NCBI GenBank assembly: GCA_000697335.1
Contig: JNEM01015815.1
Location: 1-22,620, forward strand
Source of the DNA: Conidiobolus incongruus B7586
Taxonomy: Eukaryota > Entomophthoromycota > Entomophthoromycetes > Entomophthorales > Conidiobolaceae
Direction: 5' to 3'
Length of the DNA: 22,620 nucleotides
This document shows positions 13,576 to 22,620 of the stretch, piece by piece. The translations under genes were made by a program, and so were the position numbers. Position 1 is the stretch's first letter, and each line of letters starts with the position of its first letter. Below the pieces are notes generated by a model, which searched no databases, was not told the origin of the DNA, and was given only the letters and a program-made list of their open reading frames with translations.

Positions 13576-14049
13576 GCTTCACTAATCCATCTCTTAAACT
13601 ATCTTTTTCAAACTCTTAAATTTAAATAATGTTTTCCTATACTATTTTCATATTTTAATAAATTTATAATCAAACTGTATAGATATTAAATATATCTTTT
13701 TTTTATATTTCTAATATATATTTTATAATTGAATAATAATTTTTCAGTGCTGATTTGTTTTTTGAAATGAAATTAATATTGATATTTTTTATAATATTTA
13801 TTCAACCTATTGCGAATATATTTAGTTTCCAATATATAATTCATTATTTATTCAAAATTATAACCATTTATGACTAATAAACATTAAATTGAATTAAATT
13901 TGGAATTTGCATTATAAATATATTAAAATATCCATTAATCATTATAGAGCTTATACATGCATTTATCAATAATTATTAATATATTATACTATATTATTAT
14001 ATCTATTAATGAGTTTTCTTTTTATTAAGTTTGAATTTCTTGCTAAATT

Positions 14050-14080
<31 letters not shown>

Positions 14081-14501
14081 CTATTTATTATTGTTTTTTG
14101 ATTTGCTGATAGCCAGATGAGTTTGAAATTAATTGTTCAAAGCAATAAAATGAGGAAATACTCCAGTTTGAAGAGACTATTTTTTATGGAGATAAAAAGT
14201 TATTGGCTAATATAAATACAATAAATTTTAAATTTTCTCATTGTTTAGATATAAAAATCCTCAATTAAAACAAAATTTTTCTTATCATAAAATTTAATAA
14301 AACTCAGTATGAGATTGGAATTTAACCAATCACCAGTTGAAACATAGTTATTTTAATTCACTGATCATTTGAGTATTCAAATCAAAATATCCCATAACAC
14401 TTCATCAATTCCATTTGAATATCATATATCTCCTTGATTGAAAAGTCATCAATAACCATATCCAATTATTAAAATTAATCCAACAAATATAAAAAATTAA
14501 A
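13576..14501. other. AT-rich intergenic spacer with a TA microsatellite
   Basis: No gene was recognised. A pure TA dinucleotide run occupies 14052-14080. The last 100 bases (about 14395-14500), pyrimidine-flecked and slightly GC-richer, are probably the SEC61 beta promoter and leader. Confidence 0.5.
14052..14080. repeat. (AT)n microsatellite, 29 bp
   Basis: Uninterrupted alternation of A and T between a G at 14051 and a C at 14081. Confidence 0.95.
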
Positions 14502-14768
14502 ATGGCTGCTCCTACTGGTAAACCTACTCCTAATCCCCAAGGATTTTCCGGTCCCAGACGTAATATTCGTAGGAGAGCTACCGCCAAAGATAATACCGGT
14601 AACCAAGCTCAAGGTCCCAGCACCCAATCTATGTTACGTTTATACTCCGACGACTCTCCAGGTTTGAAGGTTGACCCCGTTGTGGTTCTCGTATTAAGTT
14701 TAGTGCTTATCGCTTCTGTATTCGCCCTCCATATTTATGGCAAACTTACTAAAGCTTTCAAAGCTTAA
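14502..14768 (+). CDS. SBH1: Sec61 translocon beta subunit (Sbh1 type)
   Basis: A single-exon gene of 88 residues, the usual size for Sec61 beta. This tail-anchored protein is the small accessory subunit of the ER protein-conducting channel, next to Sec61 alpha and gamma. The N-terminal half is cytosolic and Pro/Gly/Arg-rich, with the family-typical GPRRNIRRR segment at about 17-25. The conserved pre-membrane segment follows at about 45-57 (LRLYSDDSPGLKVDP). One hydrophobic helix spans about 59-77 (VVVLVLSLVLIASVFALHI), and a short KLTKAFKA tail faces the ER lumen. The ATG is the first in frame, in an A-rich context (aaaATGG). The gene converges on the porin gene across 1.8 kb of spacer. Confidence 0.95.
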   Translation: MAAPTGKPTPNPQGFSGPRRNIRRRATAKDNTGNQAQGPSTQSMLRLYSDDSPGLKVDPVVVLVLSLVLIASVFALHIYGKLTKAFKA

Positions 14769-16536
14769 AATTAAACCCAAGAAGGTATATCCATTAATTG
14801 ATTACAGAATATTTTATTAATTATATCCCAATTAGAGTGGTATAATCTTAAGCTTAAACTCATTCAAATTATCATTTTTTTATGTAATATTTTCAAATAC
14901 TCTTAAATAGAGTTTAATAAATCATATCGATTACCCAATTGATATATCTCCCCATCTTGTTTAGAATTTACAAACCTTCAAGTTGATTTGCTAATTTTTT
15001 CAACTTTGGGAATTCTATTTTTAATATGAGGTAAGATAGTCATTAAGATTTGATATATTTTGTAACTGGTTACTATAATTATTTTGAGACCTGGTATTGA
15101 TATAATATTTATATTGAGTTATTAATATATTTTATTTTAATTTTATACTTAATTTAGGATTTTATTGATTATTTCTTTTTTTATATCATTCTGAATATCA
15201 TCGAATTACTATTTTTCATTCATTAGATCAGATATAATAATATTCAATCTGATTTATATATTTAGCTATTTTGCAGAATCCAGCATTACCTGACTTAATA
15301 ATTCCTATCTGTAATTTTAATAGAATATATATTAACAAAGTTTGATTGATATACTTTAATCATATATATTATTTTCATATATGATTTGAAATAAATCCTA
15401 TTATTTTAATATCGCTGATACTTTGTCTTTTGCAATTATTAGCTAAGATGATAAAAATGTATATAATTTCAAATATTAATAATATTATTATACTAATTTT
15501 TGACATCGATATAATCACTCAAATATCTCACTCAGCAATAATGAAATCAAAAATTTGATTACATCAGAATCAAACAAGACTCGTATTTATATAATTTAAT
15601 CATTTTTATATTTATCATTTAATAAATGCAATTTTTATTTTACATTTAAAAAACTCAAAATAAAAATTAATTTATTAGTATATAAATCTAATAGTTTAAT
15701 TATTAGTACTTATTTTTTAAAATACAAAAATAATATTATTTAGTAAAAAATGAACTATAATTTTTATAAATATATTATTTATATTCATTAAAATATTTGA
15801 TTCTTTAAGTGATCAATAGATAATCAGATGACAAAATAGCAAAAATCATTATAATTAAAACTGTGAAACGATTTAAATAATTATACTAATAATTTTTATT
15901 GAATATTATGATTGAAAATAATTATGATTTGATTAATATCAATAAATAGGTGAATTTATTATTAAATATATTTATAATTAATATAAACCATCAATGATCA
16001 ATGCAAGTTTTTATATATTTATTAAATTATAATATAATAATATATGTAAGAGAAGTTACAAAAAATTGAATAGTTGAATTTTATATTGAAAAAATAAGTA
16101 TAAAATTTTGGTAAATATCAACATTCAATAACAATAATCAAGTCTCAAAAATTATAATTATTGAATTATTAAGTAATATTTTTATGGTATCAAATTTGAC
16201 AAATTAATAGTAAATCATTATAATAAAAATAATTCAATGAAGGGAATATTAATTTTAAAATATGTATAATATATTATGCAAGCTTTGATAAATATTAAAA
16301 TAATTGTATATCTAATTTAAAACTATTTCAAAATAATATATAATGTTTAAATACTTGATATGAGTATAAAATAACAATTAGCAAACATGAAATAATAGAT
16401 ATCACAATATATCAATATATAATTATTTCTGATATCAAACATTAAAAATTATATAAAGTAATCTATTTAGCAAAAAATAAAAATGATGATTGAGTTAAAA
16501 CATTTTCCAAATTTATAAAAAATTGATATTTGCAAA
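14769..16536. other. AT-rich spacer between the convergent SEC61 beta and porin genes
   Basis: These 1.8 kb should hold both 3' ends. Nothing coding, no RNA gene and no repeat was recognised. Many A/T homopolymer and short inverted runs are expected at this base composition. Confidence 0.5.
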
Positions 16537-17502
16537 TTATTTTTCCAAAACGAAGTGGAGACCGAACTTGTGGGCAGCTTCTTGAGACTTGGAAATGTCG
16601 ATGGAAGAACCAACGGTGACCTTGACACCGGGTTGGAGAGAGTGGGAGAGACCCAATCCCAAAATACCACTGTTGTTGATCTTGGCCTTGACACTGGTAG
16701 TACGGTCGATTTGGTGCTTGGTACCAATTTCAACTCCAACAACATTTTCAGTAGCTTGGGTATTGTAGGTGACGCGAGTAGCGAATTCAGTAGACAAGTT
16801 GACTCTTTGGATGTAACCAGCGCTGAAGTGATTGAGGTATTGTTCAGCATGAAGAGTTAAGGCGAATTCGGGGTTGGCATAACCAATGGTGGCGTCATAT
16901 CTAGTGACGTTGGAGGACTTGGTGTCATAAGCGACGGCGGCACCAGCCAAGAAACCGTTCTTAACAGCGACAACATCAGCGGTAATGACAGGGCCGTTCA
17001 AGAGGTTAGCTAATAAACGAGCATGAACATCGGGGGCTTTGTAGGAAACAGTAGCCTTGGAATCCAAAGTGCTCTTGTTGAAGTTGAAGTGAGAGTCCAA
17101 TTCAATTTTCAAACCCTTGGTGATCTTGTTGTCAAGTTCAGCTTTTAAGCCAAAAACGGAAGCGTTGTTCCAAGTTTCAGTAAGGGTTAAACCTACAATG
17201 GATGATGAGGAAAAATATTAGTATGATTTATACAGATAAGTTACCATTCTTGTAGTCATTGAAAGCAGTCTTAATTTCGGTACTGACTTGACCAGACTTG
17301 GTGTTGTTGACACCAGTGAGAGTGTAGTTCTAAGTAGATGAAATATTATTTAATTTTGAAATGATAGCATAAAAGATATAAAAATACTTACAACGCCATT
17401 GCTAGAGCGAAGTTTGAATTCGGACTTGACAGAGTTAAGAGGGTAATCTTTGTTTAAAAGATCGTTGACAGCTTTGCTAACATCTGAGTAAGGAACAGCC
17501 AT
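16537..17502 (-). CDS. POR1: Mitochondrial outer-membrane porin (VDAC), three exons
   Basis: On the minus strand, exon 1 is 17502-17392, exon 2 is 17329-17245 and exon 3 is 17192-16537. The introns of 62 and 52 nt have gtaagt and gtaact donors and tag acceptors. The second has a tactaat branch-point-like motif. The join encodes 283 residues, the standard VDAC length. The protein is a 19-stranded beta barrel that passes metabolites such as ATP/ADP across the mitochondrial outer membrane. Visible family features are the N-terminal amphipathic segment (VPYSDVSKAVNDLLNKDYP), regular alternating beta strands, and the conserved porin signature region at about 224-247 (KHQIDRTTSVKAKINNSG then LGLGLSH). 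The C-terminus HFVLEK also fits. Codons are enriched in C-ending forms, as expected of an abundant protein, and contrast strongly with the flanking AT-rich DNA. Confidence 0.97.
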
Positions 17503-17639
17503 TGTATCGTTTATAATAATAAAATGTTAATTGAATAAATTTAAAACAATAAATTATTTGTGTCATCATCATTCTCTAATCACTTAATTTTTAATAAAGC
17601 AATCCCATGAAATTTGAATTAATTAAATTTATTATAAAT

Positions 17640-18000
17640 ATTGTCAAATTATCCTTCAATTCAATCGGGAATGTCAGGAAGGATTGTGTCAATTGAAACT
17701 TCAACCGACAAGAATGATACTTGTATCGATTCTTCTCATCCAGTTTCAGGGCAAGTCCTCGGATCCATTCGCAGCTCTTGGGTTGCGTGTCTAATCTCAC
17801 GATTAGAGGGAAAGCCAAGCTAGTAAATAGATAGTCAATCTTAGCGACTCAAGATCTGGCCATGATGGGTTCGCCTTAGCTTCCCTTGGGTTGCTATAGA
17901 TTGTTATCATCATATTCTCAGTTATGCAATCGGGAGATTTACAATGTAAATCTTCTAACACAACGAGGCTCACTCTCTTGACATTCACCCAACCATTTTA
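17640..18000 (-). promoter_or_regulatory. GC-richer island upstream of the porin gene, putative promoter or non-coding RNA
   Basis: About 360 bp stands out from the surrounding AT-rich DNA, 140-500 bp upstream of the porin ATG. It contains an exact direct repeat of CTTGGGTTGC at 17777-17786 and 17885-17894, the motif ATCGGGA twice (near 17663 and 17929), and a hairpin TCTAATC-tcac-GATTAGA at 17790-17807. Short minus-strand frames at 17591-17818 and 17803-17988 have no recognisable protein features. Most likely these are upstream activating elements of a strongly expressed gene. A small RNA gene is an alternative; no known snRNA, SRP or RNase P motif was recognised. Confidence 0.45.
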
Positions 18001-20315
18001 TAACATTAAAACCCTTTTCAAATGATCAACTTACTGAGTAGAAAAGTATGGATTGATTATAGTTTAGCTCCAATAAACAAACCATATTTCATCTTTCATA
18101 TTTCCAATGTGATTTTAGTCTTATATGGAAATAAATATTAAGTGTCATTTAAAATGTGATATGTATACATTAATTAGTAACATGACTAACATTTTATACA
18201 CTATAAATGAAACTTTTCCTACTCATATATTCACCTTCAAAACATATATAAAAAATTATTTTAATCTTTAATGAAAACTTAATCATTATTAAACAATACA
18301 TATATTTACGCAAGGTACTATACTCAAAAGAATTCAATAGATAAAATTCACTATCCTAAAAATTATATAATAAATAGTCTAATACAATATATATATTCCA
18401 CAATTCTTTACATTATTGGCTATTTATTCTATTCAACTAATACAAAAATGTCTTGAATTATTTTGATTAAACTATATTTACTCCTTTTAATAAAAAAATT
18501 ATTAAATATTATCAGTGATTTCTTAATATTATTAAATTGTATATTCTTTATTCAAAAATATTTTGTTTGATTATATTAGTATCAACTGTTAAATGATACC
18601 ATATTTTGTCACAATGGTATCATTTCTTAAGAAATATAGGAATACTATACCTCATTATGCATAAAAAATTCTATTCCTTATAAATCAAGAATTTGTAACC
18701 AATTGAAATATTGAACATTATTTTTATCATTTCAAATTACCTCAATATAAAATTTCTATTTTTAAAGATGCCTATAATATTTAAGAAGAATATTTGTTAA
18801 AATAGTCGTTTAGTCTCTATTTAAACCTAATATTCTCTCATAAATATTTACTAATTGGTTTAGTTACTAGTGTCAAACAGCAAATTTTTCAGTCAAAAAA
18901 GTAAGGATATATTTGGGTGCTAAGTTTGAAGCAATTTTTTAATTGTGACTTTTGTCACGATTGAAAATATATCAATATATATCAAGCTAATATATAATAA
19001 ATAGCATGAAATTAGTAAGTATATATCTTTTTTAATATTACCAACTGTTATCTATACAGATTATCAGGACATGTAAAATATACACTAACTTTGTCATTTT
19101 ATAGATTTATATTGAAAATATAACATTATTAATCATGAATTCTATCAATATATTCTTATACGGGCTGAAAATTTCTTGAATCAGGAATATGTAGACATAA
19201 TAAATTAATACTATTAATCTTTAACTTCATTTTATTAGCTCATTAACCTTAATATTAAAAATAAAATTGAAATTTGTTATCATTATACGAAAATGCTATT
19301 ATTAAATACAACAATTAGAAGGATTGTATATTGAATCATAATACAGTGATATTTCAATTGTACTATATATATATATATAAATCATAATTAATCTTTTACG
19401 TTTAAAATGCAGTATTAATTAGTCATATAAATTATCATAAAAAATATGGTAAGTTGATTGATATTATTTAAATCACTAAGTATCAATAATAGGTAAGTAT
19501 TTTAAAGTACAAAAAATATGAGTGAAAAATGATAGATTAATATAATAATCAATAAGACTTATATTTCATCTAATAATTAAAATAAAACTCCACAATTCCA
19601 ATTTAAAAATTGTATAAAACTTAATAAAGACCATAATATAATCATCAATTTTCAGTACAATTATCAAATGAATAATTATCTATCAAAGTTTAAAATATTT
19701 AATATTTGATATTATTTGTAATTTTTGTTGATCACAAATTGCTTCAATTGTCAATATTATCGTCAATTACTTTAATTGTTGGTACTTTTATAAAGATATA
19801 TAAATATTATATATATCGTATTAGGTAATCTAATAAATAGGACTAATATTATAATATGAAACTTAAAATTTTTTATCAATATAAAATTTAATATAAATTT
19901 AAAAAAATAATATGATATCAAGGATAAATTGTGATTGTAAGATGATAATATTAGTTTTATATTACGAATAGGCTTAAATCTTGTGGATTTCAATGGATTA
20001 ATTTATTTCTATATTGTCAATTTCAAAGTATAATTTTACATGAAAATAAAATGTAATTTCTTGATTAAATTGTTTTATTAAAAGTAGCCAAATATATTTA
20101 TTGTTTTTTCATAATATTTCTATACACATTAATTCTTTATACATATATTAAATATTTTCACATTATACAAAAAATACTAGCTAATTTTATTCTGAACTCT
20201 AACCTTTTATACCATGTTTAATATTTCAATAAAAACAAGATATAATTAAAATTTTTACAAGAACAAAAAAGGAAATTGAATAATTAATTAAGAATTGGTT
20301 TTATAAACAAAAAAA
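18001..20315. other. AT-rich intergenic region between the porin promoter and the SDR pseudogene
   Basis: No coding region was recognised in 2.3 kb. It contains the perfect hairpin at 18591-18625 and a smaller inverted pair gtgac-tttt-gtcac near 18947-18960 whose loop and 3' arm (ttttgtcac) echo the first hairpin's loop. There is also a short AT dinucleotide run near 19362-19378. Confidence 0.45.
18591..18635. repeat. Perfect 12-bp inverted repeat followed by a 12-bp palindrome
   Basis: AAATGATACCAT (18591-18602) and ATGGTATCATTT (18614-18625) are perfectly complementary around an 11-nt loop (attttgtcaca). The right arm overlaps the palindrome TTTCTTAAGAAA (about 18623-18634). The function is unknown: it could be a protein-binding dyad, a structured RNA or an element end. 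Confidence 0.6.
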
Positions 20316-21732
20316 TTAATTCAAAACTTCATATCCATTTAGGTTATGGTTAGTAAATAAATTTGCAAAATCTTCTTTCATTGAGCAGGCTTGGGGTTTG
20401 GGAGCATCAGCAATCTTATTCATTTCGACGCATTGTCATCTTCAACTAATTCTAAAAATTCTTCCGCTATAAATTCGGGTTCCATTAAGCCAAAACCTTG
20501 TTCAACAATATCAACTGAGCTGCCATCCTCATCCTTTAATATGTCAGTTCCTAAAATATATAAATTAATATCAATCAAATTATATTAAGTATTAATTATA
20601 TACTTGTATAGCCAGGTGCTACGCAGTTAATTCTGATATTTTCCCAATTTAATTGAGAGAATATGTGCGTAAAATTCCATATCTAATAATAAAAAACAAT
20701 ACTGTAAACCTTAATATAGTATCAATTCGGCAATAGTCTTACAGTATTTTTATTAAATGAATAATAAGAATGTTGGGATCAGATTAATTTGTTGCAAGAG
20801 AGGCTGTATTTATTATCCGGGTTTTGCTTCAACTGTTTTTGAAAGTATTTTTTAGCGAACAGAGACTCATTGAAAACTGATATCAAATTAGTTTGAATCA
20901 TATTGATATCTTTATCTATATCTATATCTATATATTGGAATAATAGTTCCTTGATTTTATATTAAAAATTTAACTACTTAAATCATTAACTGGATTCTCT
21001 AATTCGCTAAATCCAACATTATTAAATAAAGTCTATATGATCAGTTATCAATACTATTTTTTGTAAATGATTTATAAACTATTACTTAAGCACCTCCAAA
21101 CTATTTATTGGCTACTTTAAATAAATTTTCCAATTGGCCCATTTCCTTTAAATTACAATCACCATAGATAGCTCTTTTGTTACTATTTCTATAAAAAATT
21201 ATCGGATTAACATTAGTTAGAATATGGATTCGGATAATTGACGGTAAATAAAATTAACAAGCTCTTCCGCTCCTTGATCTAATATATCGCCAATAACAAC
21301 ATTTCCGCAAAATCAAAGTAATCAATAAAAATATCATAAAATTGATAAAGTATTTTAACCTTTTGAAACTAATAATTGTATAATTATCTCACCCATACTT
21401 GGGAATTCTCCAGTCACAATTTAGAAAGTATTTTCAATTCTCATTATTAACAACTTTAATAGAAATTATAATTATTTTTTAAACTGACTTGCTTTGCCTC
21501 CTTTTTTATGCCCAAAATACCTAAACAATATAAATATAAATTTGTAGTTAGGATGAGATAATCTAATAAATTCAACTTGTATAACTATTAAGTTTTACCT
21601 ATTTCTTATTAGAGCCAATATCAAAATATCACAAAAATTCATTTTTATATTGCTAAAACATTAGATTTTCTATTATTAAATACTTTCTTCAAAATTTTCA
21701 AAGTGCATAGTAATATTCTTTGATTGATCCAT
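20316..21732 (-). pseudogene. Decayed multi-intron short-chain dehydrogenase/reductase (SDR) gene
   Basis: Minus-strand reading recovers SDR blocks in the correct order. A start MDQSKNITMHFE lies at 21732. The nucleotide-binding turn TGEFPSMG at 21414-21391 stands for TGxxxGxG with its second Gly lost, followed by IIIQLLVSKG. Next comes NVVIGDILDQGAEELVNFI, then AIYGDCNLKEMGQLENLF, a position where CD of the Asp-binding loop is expected. NNVG (21023-21012) stands for NNAG. Then come NLISVFNESLFAKKYF, INCVAPGYT (about 20631-20604), GFGLMEPEFIAEEFLELVEDD, and a C-terminal block ending at TAA 20316-20318. One intron is still well formed (20603-20551, gtatat...tttag, 53 nt). Decay signs are a TAG after KVANK, a frame change after EDDNAS, lost acceptors before the second and third blocks, and no clear YxxxK catalytic pair. 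The order and the last domain resemble 15-hydroxyprostaglandin dehydrogenase-like SDRs. A (tctata)n tract lies in a former intron near 20914-20933. Confidence 0.78.
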
Positions 21733-22620
21733 TTTATATTTATTTTTGATTTAATGACTACTCTTTTGTTATTATATATTTGAATTAATAATATTGTTAA
21801 TTTTGAATGATACGTTTTAATTATTTTTTAATAATACTGGAAATTATATAATCATTAAACATAAATGGTATATAATAAATATAATGGCTGATAGTTATAA
21901 AATTAGAATAATTCATTTTATATTTTTATATTAAAAGAAAGCAAAATCATTTTATGCTAATTAATTTTGATACAAAAATAATTATTCATCAAATCTTATT
22001 AGAATAAGGTCAACTAATAAATATGAAAATAATAATATAATATACAAAAAATTAATATTTACATATATATTCAATTATTACTATAATTTATAAATAATAG
22101 CAACTCTAAGTTTGCTTATTTAAATATTAGTGTAGAATTTAAGTTCTGATATAATTTTAAAATTAAAATTAAACAAATAAATTAATAAATGATATATAAA
22201 ATTATATAAATAATATATAATTAATAGCCTCTTTTATTATTATTAACTTTTTTCTATATTTTTTGTAAGCTTTTAATATTTAAAAAATAATTTTTTTATA
22301 TTAAAAACTAAAATTTAATATTTTACAAACTAATTTAATTTGTTTACAGGAATTTTTTTATAAGCTAATTTTTTAATTATCTAAAATAATTATAATCATA
22401 TAAGTTATAATTAAATAAATATTCTAGATATAATAACTCTTTAGTTTTTTTATATAAAAATCTTTTATAGCTTTAATTTTATATATTTTACAATTATTAT
22501 GTAAAATAATAAATATCTTTAATTTATATTAAAAACATCATTTTTAAATTATTTTATTTAAAAAAATAATATATAATTTATTATTAATTAATTTTCCTTG
22601 AGGTATTAAATAAGAAAATT
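21733..22620. other. AT-rich right flank, CpG-free from about 22000
   Basis: No gene was recognised. Bases 21733-21990 may be the former promoter region of the SDR pseudogene. From about 22000 to the end no CpG is seen and G/C is very rare, as in the left end of the window. That may mark another RIP-like-altered repeat running off the edge, but no protein family can be read here. Confidence 0.4.

Noticed and set aside
17591-17988. Two short minus-strand frames (75 and 61 codons) in the island upstream of porin
   Set aside because: They show no recognisable domain, are not joined by a credible intron, and run into AT-rich nonsense.
20391-20588. 65-codon plus-strand frame
   Set aside because: It is the antisense of the SDR C-terminal block, which is the recognisable protein on the minus strand.
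20316-21732. RIP-like decay as the cause of SDR inactivation
   Set aside because: The damage includes indels and splice-site changes without the one-sided C-to-T/G-to-A pattern seen at 1-1002, and CpG is still present.

Overview
This is a very AT-rich eukaryotic nuclear window, most likely from a fungus. The evidence is spliceosomal introns of about 50-69 nt with GTAAGT/GTAAAT-type donors and YAG acceptors, together with fungal-type versions of a Cid1-like nucleotidyltransferase, type 2 methionine aminopeptidase, Sec61 beta and a 283-residue mitochondrial porin. An early-diverging, low-GC fungal lineage would fit. Another AT-rich protist, such as an amoebozoan, cannot be fully excluded without a search. 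No tRNA, rRNA or CRISPR array was found.

Layout. Bases 1-1002 are the remains of a Tc1-type (DD34E) transposase, riddled with C-to-T and G-to-A changes like those left by repeat-induced point mutation (RIP). I saw no CpG from base 1 to about 2140, and none again from about 22000 to the end. A dispersed repeat of about 310 bp follows (2045-2355; second copy 11180-11480). After a long AT-rich spacer comes a six-exon Cid1/Trf4-type RNA nucleotidyltransferase gene (4897-6927, +). Next is a two-exon MetAP2 gene (8514-9886, +), followed about 280 bp later by a 5'-truncated tandem copy of itself (10166-11014). The copy is a pseudogene that mixes near-identical and strongly diverged blocks. The second repeat copy, a roughly 300-bp Tc1-like MITE (11484-11787) and a nested inverted repeat (12037-12145) lie downstream.

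A TATA-driven gene for a secreted Gly/Tyr/Asn-rich protein (12970-13575, +) comes next, then SEC61 beta (14502-14768, +). Convergent to it is a three-exon VDAC/porin gene (16537-17502, -) with a GC-richer upstream island (17640-18000). A perfect 12-bp hairpin sits at 18591-18625. At 20316-21732 (-) there is a decayed multi-intron short-chain dehydrogenase gene that open reading frames alone do not reveal. The window ends in another CpG-free AT block.

The intact genes are unrelated housekeeping or secreted-protein genes with no operon logic. The main interest is genome evolution: a RIP-like footprint on a DNA transposon, gene conversion between a gene and its tandem pseudogene, and small non-autonomous repeats.
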